Below are positions 34,971 to 43,530 of a stretch of DNA of 64,000 bases, piece by piece. The stretch covers positions 1 through 64,000 of the forward strand of contig NZ_PDKF01000014.1 in assembly GCF_004118855.1 (NCBI RefSeq). Direction: 5' to 3'. The DNA comes from Arcobacter sp. CECT 8983. GTDB taxonomy: Bacteria; Campylobacterota; Campylobacteria; Campylobacterales; Arcobacteraceae. A program made the translations under genes and the position numbers. Below the pieces are notes generated by a model. It was given only the letters and a program-made list of their open reading frames with translations. It searched no databases and had not been told where the DNA came from. Position 1 is the stretch's first letter. Each line of letters begins with the position of its first letter.

Positions 34971-36286
34971 TGATTAAATATATTTTAGCAACACTTTTAA
35001 TTATAAATTCAAGTTTCGCTCTTGATTTAGAAAACCTATTAAATAGCGTAAAGCAAACATCAAATAAAGAAATTATTGAAGAAAAACAAAGATTAAAAGA
35101 GTTTATTGAGAATAAAAACCAGCAAAAAGCACTTTTACTTCAAGTACAAAAAGATTTAAGAATAGAAAATAATGAAACTAAAAGGTTAAAAAAACTTATT
35201 GAAGCAAATGAAGAAGTTTTAACTGTAAAAGAAGCAGAATTAAATGTAAAAATTGGTGATTTAGGAGAGATGTTTGGAAGTGTAAGACAAACTTCTGCTG
35301 ACTTTTTAACAAACTACCAAAGAAGTTTTACAGCATCACAATTTCCACAAAAAGAAGAGATTTTTACAAAATTCTCTAATTCTAAAAAATTACCAACTAT
35401 TGAAGAGTTAACTTCATTTTGGCACGCAATGTTAGATGAAATTATCCAAAGTGGAAAAGTAGCAACTTATAAAGCAAATGTTATTTTACAAAATGGTGAA
35501 AGAAATAATCAAGATGTTACTAGAATTGGTGTATTTTCTGCTTTTTCAGATGGAAACTTCTTAAAATATTCAAATGATATAAACTCGCTAATTGAACTAT
35601 CAACACAACCTTCATCAGCATATATTTCAGATGCAAAAGAGTTTGAAGAAAGTTCAAATGAGATAAAAACAGCATTAATAGATCCAACAAGAGGAACACT
35701 ATTTGAAATGCTTGGAAATAATCCTACTATCATGGATAGAATCAACCAAGGTGGAATTGTAGGATATATTATTATTTTACTTGGTGTTTTAGGTTTATTA
35801 TTTGCAGCTTATAAAATTGTATTCTTAAATTTAATTCATAAAAAAATCAAAAAACAACAAAAAAATTTAGAAAACTATGATGATTCTAACTCTTTAGGAA
35901 AGATTGCAGGAGTATTTTATAAAAATGTAAATAACTCTATCAATGATTTAGAAATCAAAATTGGTGAAGCAATTTTAAAAGAGACAAATCATATCAAAAA
36001 AGGTCAAAGCTTTGTTAAACTTCTTGCAGCAGTAACTCCATTACTTGGATTATTAGGTACTGTAACAGGTATGATTGCAACTTTCCAAGCTATTACTTTA
36101 TTTGGTACAGGTGACCCAAAACTTATGGCAGGAGGAATTTCAACTGCTCTTATTACAACTGTTTTAGGTCTTGTAACAGCTATTCCATTACTTTTTGCAT
36201 ATACATATATCTCTTCAAAAGCTGAAGCTATCGTATCTGTATTAGAAGAGCAAAGTATAGGAATGCTAGCAAAAACACTTAAATAA
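34970..36286 (+). CDS. ttpC: TtpC-like MotA/TolQ/ExbB proton channel protein with periplasmic extension
   Basis: A 438-residue ExbB-family protein. Signal peptide and ~240 residues of periplasmic sequence with coiled coil (about 20-90), a membrane helix near 265-285, and a C-terminal ExbB/TolQ domain with TPLLGLLGTVTGMIATFQAI and TALITTVLGLVTAIPLLFAY. In Vibrio this fourth TonB-system protein, TtpC, is needed for TonB2-dependent uptake. It pairs here with a short ExbB immediately downstream. Confidence 0.9.
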   Translation: MIKYILATLLIINSSFALDLENLLNSVKQTSNKEIIEEKQRLKEFIENKNQQKALLLQVQKDLRIENNETKRLKKLIEANEEVLTVKEAELNVKIGDLGEMFGSVRQTSADFLTNYQRSFTASQFPQKEEIFTKFSNSKKLPTIEELTSFWHAMLDEIIQSGKVATYKANVILQNGERNNQDVTRIGVFSAFSDGNFLKYSNDINSLIELSTQPSSAYISDAKEFEESSNEIKTALIDPTRGTLFEMLGNNPTIMDRINQGGIVGYIIILLGVLGLLFAAYKIVFLNLIHKKIKKQQKNLENYDDSNSLGKIAGVFYKNVNNSINDLEIKIGEAILKETNHIKKGQSFVKLLAAVTPLLGLLGTVTGMIATFQAITLFGTGDPKLMAGGISTALITTVLGLVTAIPLLFAYTYISSKAEAIVSVLEEQSIGMLAKTLK

Positions 36287-36287
36287 C

Positions 36288-36806
36288 ATGATTGATTTAT
36301 ATATAGATAACTTCTTTAACTTTTTTGATAAAGGTGGTTTTGTTTTATATATCGTATTTGCAATTGCCCTATTTCTTTGGGCATTGCTAATTGAAAGATA
36401 TATTTATATTAGCTTTGAATATAAAAAATATGCAAAAGCTTTAAAGCAAGAATTATCACAAAATGAATTTAATCAAAAATTTAAAGAAGAGATAAAAAAG
36501 TATTTAATTGAAGAATCAAATATCAAACTAAAATCAGGTCTTAGTTTTATAAAGACTTTGATTATTGTTTGTCCATTAGTTGGTTTATTAGGAACTGTTA
36601 CAGGAATGATTGAAGTATTTGATGTAATGGCACTAAGTGGTACAAGTAATGTAAAATCAATGGCAAGTGGTGTATCAATGGCAACTATTCCAACAATGGC
36701 TGGAATGGTAGTTGCACTTAGTGGAATACTATTTGAAAAGAAATTAGAATTATCAATAAAGTACCATACAGATAAGTTATATTTAGAAATATCAAAGGTT
36801 TTATAA
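36288..36806 (+). CDS. exbB: ExbB proton channel subunit
   Basis: A 172-residue ExbB of the short (Vibrio ExbB2-like) type with three helices (about 18-38, 82-105, 122-145) and the family core CPLVGLLGTVTGMIEVFDVM. Starts one base after the ttpC-like gene stop. With ExbD it forms the pentamer-dimer proton motor that energises TonB. Confidence 0.95.
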   Translation: MIDLYIDNFFNFFDKGGFVLYIVFAIALFLWALLIERYIYISFEYKKYAKALKQELSQNEFNQKFKEEIKKYLIEESNIKLKSGLSFIKTLIIVCPLVGLLGTVTGMIEVFDVMALSGTSNVKSMASGVSMATIPTMAGMVVALSGILFEKKLELSIKYHTDKLYLEISKVL

Positions 36807-36807
36807 A

Positions 36808-37212
36808 ATGAGAAGATTTTCACAAAAGAATAATAAAGAAGAAACAGAAATAAACTTAACTCCAATGCTTGATGTTGTTTTTATTATGTTAATTTTCTTT
36901 ATTGTTACAACCTCTTTTGTAAAAGAAGCAGGTATAGAAGTAAATAGACCAAGTGCAAAAACAAGTCAACAAAAAAGTGAAGCAAATATCTTAATAGCTA
37001 TTAAAAATAATGATGAAATTTGGATTGATAAAAGAATGGTTGATATTAGAGCAATTAGATCAAATATAGAAAGACTTAAAGCTTCAAATACACAAAGTAG
37101 TGTTGTAGTTCAATCAGATAAAGATGCAAGAACAGGTGTACTTGTTAAAGTTATGGATCAAGTAAGACTTGCTGGAATTACAAATATCTCAATTTCTACA
37201 CTAAAGAATTAA
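36808..37212 (+). CDS. exbD: ExbD subunit
   Basis: A 134-residue ExbD: cytoplasmic N-terminus, one helix with the essential proton-carrying Asp22 (NLTPMLDVVFIMLIFFIV), and a periplasmic ExbD domain ending in DQVRLAGITNISIST. Spacing of 1 base to both neighbours indicates strict translational coupling. Confidence 0.96.
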   Translation: MRRFSQKNNKEETEINLTPMLDVVFIMLIFFIVTTSFVKEAGIEVNRPSAKTSQQKSEANILIAIKNNDEIWIDKRMVDIRAIRSNIERLKASNTQSSVVVQSDKDARTGVLVKVMDQVRLAGITNISISTLKN

Positions 37213-37213
37213 A

Positions 37214-37840
37214 ATGAGAATATTAATAGCTGTAGTCGTATCTCTTGTTATCTCAATTGCGATGTTTGTATTGATGCAAAAAATGACATCAACTCAAAGT
37301 GAACATATAAAAAAAGAGACAAAACCTGTACAACTTACTTACTTAAGAGATAAAAAAGATACGGTTATTGAAAAGAAAAAAAGAGTTAAACCTAAAGAGC
37401 CAATTAAAAAAGTTGAACCAAAAAAGTTAGAATTAAAAACAAAATTAAATCAAGAACTAAATAAAAATGTAAAAATCAAGCCTTTGGATATTAGACAAAA
37501 TATTGATATTTCTTCAATCAACTCTTTAACAGGAGCTAAAATAAATATTGGTTCGAACCTTTTAGATGCAAATATGCTAACTGCACTTAAAAGAGTAAAT
37601 CCAAGATATCCAAGACGTGCAAAAATAAGAAGACAAGAAGGTTTTGTACAACTAACATTTAAGATTGATGCAAGTGGTTTTGTATCGGGGGTTCAAGTTG
37701 TTGATTCAAATCCTAAAGGTGTATTTGATGAAGCTTCAATCAAAGCTATAAAAAGATGGAGATTTAAACCTTCAAAAGATGATATTGCAGGAAGTTTTAA
37801 AAATGCAACTATCACATTTAACTTTAAATTAGCAAGGTAG
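37214..37840 (+). CDS. tonB: TonB energy transducer
   Basis: A 208-residue TonB: N-terminal anchor helix (about 4-22), a basic Lys/Pro linker (45-90; KPKEPIKKVEPKK), and the C-terminal TonB fold with NPRYPRRAKIRRQEGFVQL and ASIKAIKRWRFKPS. The anchor carries no clear SHLS His as in E. coli TonB, in keeping with TonB2-type proteins. It is the only TonB in the window and must serve seven receptors unless others exist elsewhere. Confidence 0.95.
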   Translation: MRILIAVVVSLVISIAMFVLMQKMTSTQSEHIKKETKPVQLTYLRDKKDTVIEKKKRVKPKEPIKKVEPKKLELKTKLNQELNKNVKIKPLDIRQNIDISSINSLTGAKINIGSNLLDANMLTALKRVNPRYPRRAKIRRQEGFVQLTFKIDASGFVSGVQVVDSNPKGVFDEASIKAIKRWRFKPSKDDIAGSFKNATITFNFKLAR

Positions 37841-37845
37841 TTATA

Positions 37846-39018
37846 ATGAAAAAAATATTAGTAATATTGTTTCTTTGTTTTTACAGCAGTGCATTTGCAA
37901 AAATGCATATGTCAAAAAGTACATACAATAGTTTAATGAAAGCTCAAAAACTAATAGAAAAAGAAGATTACAAAACTTCAAAAAAGATGCTTGAGGAGTT
38001 ATTAAAAGGTGATTCTAAAAATGATTATGAGAAATCATATATTTTGCAAACACTAAGTAATATATATATTCATAATGATAACTATAAAAAAGCTTCAAAA
38101 GCATATGAACAAATTATAAAATACAATGCTTTTGAAAAAGATAGTATTGATAAAATCAAATTTTCACTATCAAAAATCTATTTATCATTGGAAAAATATA
38201 AGCCAAGTATTAAACTTTCAACCAATCTTTTAAAGAGTAAAACTCTAAAGAAAAATGATGTTTACGAAACACTTATATTAGCTTATTATTATGATAAAAA
38301 ATACAAAAAAAGTATAGAGTATTCAAAAAAATATTTCTCTTCAGAAAAAAATATAAAAGAGTCATGGTATAAAATCCTTTATTCATCATATGTTGAAGTA
38401 AAAGATTATAATGGTGCAATAAAGACTATGGAGATCATGGTTAAACTTTTTAGTGATAATGAAAGTTACTGGGTTCAATTAGCTTCTTTATACCAAGAAA
38501 GAAATAGGTTAAAAGACTCTTTAGCAACACTAGAGTTAGCCTATAAAGAAGGTGTTTTAAAAAATAAAAATAATATTTTGTATTTTATAAATATCTCTTT
38601 ACAAAATGGAGTTTATAAAAAAGCAAATGACCTACTTACAAAGGCTGTTGAAACTGGTCTAATAGAAGAAGATAAAAAGATATTTGAACTACTTGTTTCA
38701 ACACATGTAAATGCAAAAGATATTGACTTAGCAATCAAAAAAATTGAAACTTCTAAATATAAAAATGAAAATAAATATAAACTAATACTTGCAAATTTAT
38801 ATTATCAAAAACAAGAGTTTAAAAATAGTATTTCAATCTTAGATACAATAAAAGCTAAAAGAAACTCTGAAACTGCTGGAGAAAAAGAGATTTTAAAAGC
38901 ACTATGTTATTATGAATTAGATGATAAAAAAACCTCTATTAAAATCTTAAAACAAGTTGTTAAAAACCCTTATCAAAAGAAAAGAGCAAGAAGTATTTTA
39001 AAAAGCCTTGAGAGTTAA
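37846..39018 (+). CDS. TPR-repeat periplasmic protein of the TonB operon
   Basis: A 390-residue protein with signal peptide (SSAFA before KMH) and a string of tetratricopeptide-like helices throughout (for example SYILQTLSNIYIHNDNYKKA and DVYETLILAYYYDKKYKKS). Vibrio TonB2 operons also end with a TPR protein whose role is not fixed, perhaps scaffolding of the complex. Five bases behind tonB and followed by a terminator. Confidence 0.88.
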   Translation: MKKILVILFLCFYSSAFAKMHMSKSTYNSLMKAQKLIEKEDYKTSKKMLEELLKGDSKNDYEKSYILQTLSNIYIHNDNYKKASKAYEQIIKYNAFEKDSIDKIKFSLSKIYLSLEKYKPSIKLSTNLLKSKTLKKNDVYETLILAYYYDKKYKKSIEYSKKYFSSEKNIKESWYKILYSSYVEVKDYNGAIKTMEIMVKLFSDNESYWVQLASLYQERNRLKDSLATLELAYKEGVLKNKNNILYFINISLQNGVYKKANDLLTKAVETGLIEEDKKIFELLVSTHVNAKDIDLAIKKIETSKYKNENKYKLILANLYYQKQEFKNSISILDTIKAKRNSETAGEKEILKALCYYELDDKKTSIKILKQVVKNPYQKKRARSILKSLES

Positions 39019-39036
39019 TCCTCTCTAGCTTTTTAT
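39001..39036 (+). terminator. Terminator of the TonB operon
   Basis: Two-part stem: AAAAGC (39001) with GCTTTT (39028-39033) and GAGAG (39010-39014) with CTCTC (39021-39025), ending in a TTTTT-A-TT tract. It overlaps the last codons of the TPR gene and stands before the convergent crp-like gene. Confidence 0.6.
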
Positions 39037-39040
39037 TACT

Positions 39041-39676
39041 TTACTGTAATATTTCATAAAAAGAATTATCAACAACTATATTTTCATCATTAATATATCC
39101 TTTTTCTTTTATCTTTTTAATTGATCTAGATAGTGTCGCTGGTGCCATATTTAATTTATTTGCAATTTCAGAATGTTTTCTTTCAATTAATATCTTTGGA
39201 TTATCTCTTAAAAAAGCACATACTTTTTGTGTAGCATCATATACTAAGTTTCTATGAATTGTTTGTTCTAAACTTCTCATCTTTTTTATTAAAGAACCTA
39301 TAATATGAAAAGACAAGTTGGCATTACTTTGTAAAAGAGAAAGAAACACTTCTTTTTCTAAAACTGCTACTTTAGTTATATTACTTGTACTAATTGCAGT
39401 TGCAGGAAAAGCAGATGCTTGAAAAGTAGCCATTTCTGCTAGTATTGTAGGTTTACTAAAATTGTGAATAACTATTTCATTTCCCATAGTACCAGTTTTA
39501 TATAATTTTAGTTTACCTTGAAGCATAATATAAAAAGAGTTTGCAAAATCTCCCTCATAAAATAAGATATTATCTTTATTTAAAGTAACTATTTTACAAG
39601 ATTTATTTATTAGCTCAATTTCTTCTTCACTTAAAAGTCTAAAAAAGTCTATTTTATTTAATACATTTTTATACAT
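39041..39676 (-). CDS. Crp/Fnr-family regulator (NnrR/Dnr-like candidate)
   Basis: A 211-residue regulator with an N-terminal cyclic-nucleotide-type beta barrel (about 10-115; NILFYEGDFANSFYIMLQGK), a long dimer helix and a C-terminal HTH (HSEIANKLNMAPATLSRSIK). No N-terminal cysteine cluster, so it is not an oxygen-sensing FNR. Placed divergent from an nnrS-containing operon, it may be an NO-responsive NnrR/Dnr/NssR-type protein; that is inference. Start taken at ATG 39676; an upstream ATG (39745) would run through the promoter. TAATAT ends 5 bases before the ATG and no ribosome site is present. Confidence 0.82.
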   Translation of the reverse strand: MYKNVLNKIDFFRLLSEEEIELINKSCKIVTLNKDNILFYEGDFANSFYIMLQGKLKLYKTGTMGNEIVIHNFSKPTILAEMATFQASAFPATAISTSNITKVAVLEKEVFLSLLQSNANLSFHIIGSLIKKMRSLEQTIHRNLVYDATQKVCAFLRDNPKILIERKHSEIANKLNMAPATLSRSIKKIKEKGYINDENIVVDNSFYEILQ

Positions 39677-39709
39677 GAAAAATATTAACTTAATCACACT
39701 TAAGTTTTG

Positions 39710-39738
39710 TTGATTTAAGTCATTGATAATCACTATTA
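39710..39738. promoter_or_regulatory. Adjacent FNR-like and Fur boxes in front of the nnrS transport operon
   Basis: TTGATTTAAGTCAT (39710-39723) matches the FNR/NnrR model TTGAT-N4-ATCAA at 8 of 10 positions. It abuts TGATAATCACTATTA (39724-39738), which matches the 7-1-7 Fur model at 12 of 14 with a perfect left half. Together they suggest joint control by iron and by the divergent Crp/Fnr-type regulator. Confidence 0.6.
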
Positions 39739-39772
39739 TTTTCAATAAAATTACAAAAAAGTTAAGGTACTC

Positions 39773-40555
39773 ATGAATTTTATATTAAAAATATTAAAAG
39801 ACTTTCCTAAATATATCTGGAGTGGTTGGGGCTCAATTGCCTCTATTTTTCTATTTTTTGCACTATGGGATTTAGGGAATCAAATATATGGAAACCTTGT
39901 ATTGCCAAGTCCAAAAGAAACAATCCTAACATTAATTTCAATTATTTTAAATGATGAAACTATCACAAATATAGTAATTACTATAAAAAGAGCCTTCTTT
40001 GGATTTTTTATCTCACTTATTTTTGGTTCTTTATTAGGCTTATTAGCAGGTCTTTTTGTAACTGCTTCAATGATGAGTAGACCAATAGTTACTATTCTTG
40101 TAGGGATGCCTCCAATAGCTTGGATAGTTTTAGCAATGATTTGGTTTGGAATGAGTGATATGACAGTTGTATTTACAGTAGTTGTTGCTTCCTTTTCTAT
40201 TGTTTTTGTAGGAGCATTACAAGGGACTAGAACCTTAGAAGGTAACCTAAAAGAGATGGCTGATAGTTTCAATTTATCTTTTAAAATGAAAATGCTTGAT
40301 TTGTATTTTCCTCATATTTTCTCTTATGTATTTCCTGCTTGGATTAGTGCCTTAGGAATGTCATGGAAGATTGTAGTTATGGCTGAGTTACTTTCAGCAA
40401 ATGAAGGAATTGGAGCAAGCTTAGCAATTGCAAGAAGTCAATTAGATACACCAACTGCCCTAGCCCTTGTTTTAATTATGGTTGGAAGTCTACTTCTAAT
40501 TGAATATTTAATATTAGAGCCCATAAAAAGAGAGGTTGAAGCATGGAGAGATTAG
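39773..40555 (+). CDS. NitT/TauT-type ABC transporter permease
   Basis: A 260-residue inner-membrane permease of the nitrate/sulfonate/taurine family (six helices; EAA-like loop MADSFNLSFKMKMLDLYFPH). AAGG precedes the ATG. First gene of a tight six-gene operon: ATPase, NnrS, binding protein, TonB-dependent receptor and a small membrane protein follow. The link to a TonB receptor means the substrate is a large or scarce compound, such as a metal chelate, rather than taurine. Confidence 0.9.
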   Translation: MNFILKILKDFPKYIWSGWGSIASIFLFFALWDLGNQIYGNLVLPSPKETILTLISIILNDETITNIVITIKRAFFGFFISLIFGSLLGLLAGLFVTASMMSRPIVTILVGMPPIAWIVLAMIWFGMSDMTVVFTVVVASFSIVFVGALQGTRTLEGNLKEMADSFNLSFKMKMLDLYFPHIFSYVFPAWISALGMSWKIVVMAELLSANEGIGASLAIARSQLDTPTALALVLIMVGSLLLIEYLILEPIKREVEAWRD

Positions 40556-41292
40556 AACAATTATTAGTAAAAGATGTTTCTTTCTCTTTTGGTTTTAAAG
40601 AGATTCTAAAAAATATAAATTTTGAGTTAAAAAAAGGACAAGTAGTATCAATAGTTGGTCCAAGTGGTGGAGGGAAAACAACTCTACTTCATCTGTGTGC
40701 CAGACTTTTAACCCTTGAAGAAGGAAAAATAAAAAACAGTTTTAAAAGTTCAGCTTTTGCTTTTCAAGAAGCAAGACTTCTTCCTTGGAAAAATGTTCTT
40801 GATAACATTTGTTTAGGACTTCTTGCAAAGGGTGTAAAAAAAGCAAAAGCTCAAAGTTTATCAAAACAGATTGCTTTGAAATTTGGACTTGAACAAGAGG
40901 ATTTATCAAAATTTCCAAAAGATTTAAGTGGAGGAATGAAACAAAGAGTGTCTTTTGCTAGAGCTTTAGTTGTAAAACCTTCACTTCTATTTTTAGATGA
41001 ACCATTTTCAGCACTTGATATTGGATTAAAAAAAGAGCTACAAAGTTTACTTATTGAAACTATAGAAAAAGAAGAGCTTAGTATTTTATTTATTACCCAC
41101 GATTTAATGGAAGCCATTAAGTTAAGTGATGAGATTTTAGTTTTAAAAGCTCAACCAGTAGGTCATATAGTAAAAAGGTTTAAGTTTGATAAACCAAGGA
41201 GTTTAAGGGATGATAGCTTTGTATATGAACAAACAGCAAAACTTTTAAATGATGAATATATCATAAATACTTTTGAATTGGAACTAAAATAA
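40543..41292 (+). CDS. NitT/TauT-type ABC transporter ATP-binding protein
   Basis: A 249-residue ABC ATPase: Walker A GPSGGGKTT, Q-loop FQEARLLPWKNV (the QEaRLLPW form is typical of the TauB/SsuB class), signature LSGGMKQR, Walker B LLFLDEPFSALD, H-loop FITHDLMEA. Overlaps the permease by 13 bases and the nnrS start by one base. Confidence 0.93.
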   Translation: MERLEQLLVKDVSFSFGFKEILKNINFELKKGQVVSIVGPSGGGKTTLLHLCARLLTLEEGKIKNSFKSSAFAFQEARLLPWKNVLDNICLGLLAKGVKKAKAQSLSKQIALKFGLEQEDLSKFPKDLSGGMKQRVSFARALVVKPSLLFLDEPFSALDIGLKKELQSLLIETIEKEELSILFITHDLMEAIKLSDEILVLKAQPVGHIVKRFKFDKPRSLRDDSFVYEQTAKLLNDEYIINTFELELK

Positions 41293-42527
41293 TGGAAAAT
41301 AAAAAACAGTATGCAGCAAAACATTATGAGCATTATCCCCAAGGGAATTTTCCTATTTATTTAGCCTATGGTTTTAGACCTATATTTTTACTTCTTGCTC
41401 CATATATTGTAATTTCTATTATCCTTTGGAGTTTTACTTTTAGTGGCTTTATCTCTTTAGGTTTTATTGATAACTTGTTAACTTGGCATATATATGAAAT
41501 GTTGTTTGGAGTAGGAAGTGCTGGTATTATTGCGTTCTTTCTTACGGGAGTTCCAGAGATGTTTCCAGGGGCAGTGCCAATTATAGGGAAAAAACTTTTA
41601 TTTATAGTTTCTCTTTGGTTAGCTTCAAGAATTAGTTTCTGGTTTATAGCATTTTTAGGTATTCCTTTTGTTGCTTTTATCAACTTATTCTTAAGTTTAT
41701 ATATTATTTTACTTATTATAAAACCAGTATTTGCAGATGTAAAGAAAAAACATATATCTCTTGCTTTTAATCTTGTGGCACTTCTAATAATACAAGGAAT
41801 GTTTTTTGCAAGTATTGCAAAATATTTAAATATTGATTCATCATCTATTTTGATTTTAGCTTTAGGTTTTTTCATTGTTTTAATATTACTTGCATTAAGA
41901 AGAGTAAATATGGAAGCTATAAATGAGCTTTTAGAAAGTGAAAATATAGATGAGACTTTTTACTCAAGAGCACCAAGATATAATTTAGCTATTTTTTGTG
42001 TGCTTTTATATACACTTGTAGAGTTTTTCTTTCCTAATAATTCTATTTTAGCTTATTTAGCCCTTGCTTGCTTTGCAGCTATTTTAAATATCTCAAATGA
42101 TTTTATTTTAAAAGATAACAATATCTTAACTAAGCCCTTTGTCTTATATATGCTAAGTATTATTCTACTAACTTCTATTGCTTATGGCTTCTTAGCTTAT
42201 GATTATTTAAATGAAAATCTTTATGCCTTAAATCATTTTAGGCATTTTCTTACAACAGGAAGTTTTGGTCTTGTCTTTTATGTTGTAATGATAGTTGTAT
42301 CAACTATTCATACAGGAAGAAAACTCTTTACAAACCTTTGGTTAAACCTTGGGCTTATTTTAATAATTATTTCTACTTTTATAAGAGCATTTATTCCCTT
42401 TTATGAAGAGTATTCAATTGAAGCATATATTGTATCATCCATTTTATGGGCGATTCCATTTATTATTTATATGAAAATCTTTTTTCCATTTTTACTTTCA
42501 AAAAGAGCAGATGGAATAAAAGGTTAA
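41292..42527 (+). CDS. nnrS: NnrS-family heme-copper membrane protein
   Basis: A 411-residue polytopic protein (about 12 helices) of the NnrS family, with YGFRPIFLLLAPY near the N-terminus, HIYEMLFGVGSAGIIAFFLT and the ...HFLTTGSFGLVFYVVMIVVS / STIHTGRK region. NnrS proteins bind heme and copper and protect from nitrosative stress by limiting dinitrosyl-iron complexes. Here, it is embedded between ABC transporter genes and in front of a TonB-dependent receptor, which is unusual. Conserved His residues (HIYEM, HFRHF, HTGR) are available as ligands. Confidence 0.9.
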   Translation: MENKKQYAAKHYEHYPQGNFPIYLAYGFRPIFLLLAPYIVISIILWSFTFSGFISLGFIDNLLTWHIYEMLFGVGSAGIIAFFLTGVPEMFPGAVPIIGKKLLFIVSLWLASRISFWFIAFLGIPFVAFINLFLSLYIILLIIKPVFADVKKKHISLAFNLVALLIIQGMFFASIAKYLNIDSSSILILALGFFIVLILLALRRVNMEAINELLESENIDETFYSRAPRYNLAIFCVLLYTLVEFFFPNNSILAYLALACFAAILNISNDFILKDNNILTKPFVLYMLSIILLTSIAYGFLAYDYLNENLYALNHFRHFLTTGSFGLVFYVVMIVVSTIHTGRKLFTNLWLNLGLILIIISTFIRAFIPFYEEYSIEAYIVSSILWAIPFIIYMKIFFPFLLSKRADGIKG

Positions 42528-42539
42528 AAAAGGAAAATC

Positions 42540-43517
42540 ATGAAAAAAATCTTACTACTTAGTTTTATGTTTTTATTATCTCTTTTTGCAAAAGATGAAA
42601 ATAAAATTGTTGTTGCAGGTCCTTTTGCCACAGTATCACATCCTATTATACACATGATACAAAATGACGTATTAAAAGACTTGAACAAAAAAATAGAGTT
42701 TAAACTATGGAAAAACCCCGATGAGCTTAGAGCTCTTGTTTTAAACTCAAATGTTGATTTTATAGCCTTGCCAACCAATGTAGCTTCAAATCTTTACAAT
42801 AAAGGAGTTGATTTAAAACTTCTAAATGTCTCTATTTGGGGGATACTTGCGATGATAAGTAGAGATCCAAACTTAAAAACCTTAAAAGATTTTAAAGGTA
42901 AAAAAATTGCTCTTCCTTTTAGAGCAGATATGCCTGATATTATCTTTCAAGAATTAGCAAAAAAATATAGTTTAGATCCTAAAAAAGATTTCAAAATTCA
43001 ATATGTAACAAACCCTATTGATGCTATGCAAATGCTTATTTTAAGACGTATTGATCATGCACTTTTAGCAGAACCTGCTATTTCAATAGCTCTAAGAAAA
43101 ACCGGCTCTTTCCCTATAAATATCGTTGCTCCTGATTTATATAGAAGTGTTGACTTACAAAAAGAGTGGGGAAAACTTTTTAAAACAGAAGCTAAAATTC
43201 CCCAAGCAGGACTTGCATATTTAGGAAAGATAAAAGGAAAAGAAAAGCTTATCAATAGATTTTTACAAGAGTATGAAAAGTCTCTTCAGTGGTACAAGAA
43301 AAACCCAAAAAAAGCAGCTTCATTAGTTGTAAAAACTTTACCAATGCTTGAAGAAAAAGGTTTAGCTGATTCTATAAAGCATGTACAAATTCAAAGTGTA
43401 AATGCCTATGAAGCAAAAGAGGAGTTAGAGTTTTTCTTTAATGTTTTAAAAAATAGTAATGAAAAACTAATAGGTGGAAAACTGCCAAATGAAAATATAT
43501 ATTATAAATCAAACTAA
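42540..43517 (+). CDS. NitT/TauT-type ABC transporter substrate-binding protein
   Basis: A 325-residue periplasmic protein with signal peptide (1-17, SLFA before KDE) and the NMT1/SsuA-like fold: ELRALVLNSNVDFIALPTN, GWG-like ILAMISRDPNLKTLKDFKGKKIALPF and an RRIDHALLAEPA hinge motif. AAGG precedes the ATG, 12 bases after nnrS. The ligand pocket cannot be read from sequence. It is the partner of the permease and ATPase at 39773-41292 even though nnrS separates them. Confidence 0.9.
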   Translation: MKKILLLSFMFLLSLFAKDENKIVVAGPFATVSHPIIHMIQNDVLKDLNKKIEFKLWKNPDELRALVLNSNVDFIALPTNVASNLYNKGVDLKLLNVSIWGILAMISRDPNLKTLKDFKGKKIALPFRADMPDIIFQELAKKYSLDPKKDFKIQYVTNPIDAMQMLILRRIDHALLAEPAISIALRKTGSFPINIVAPDLYRSVDLQKEWGKLFKTEAKIPQAGLAYLGKIKGKEKLINRFLQEYEKSLQWYKKNPKKAASLVVKTLPMLEEKGLADSIKHVQIQSVNAYEAKEELEFFFNVLKNSNEKLIGGKLPNENIYYKSN

Positions 43518-43530
43518 AAGGAATAAATAA

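Noticed and set aside
39677-39745. Longer start for the Crp/Fnr-type gene
   Set aside because: It would run through the Fur and FNR-like boxes and the -10 region; the alignment of the family begins near Met at 39676.
41366-41875. 169-residue antisense open frame in nnrS
   Set aside because: It arises from codon bias of the AT-rich hydrophobic gene opposite; basic, no motif and no promoter or ribosome site.
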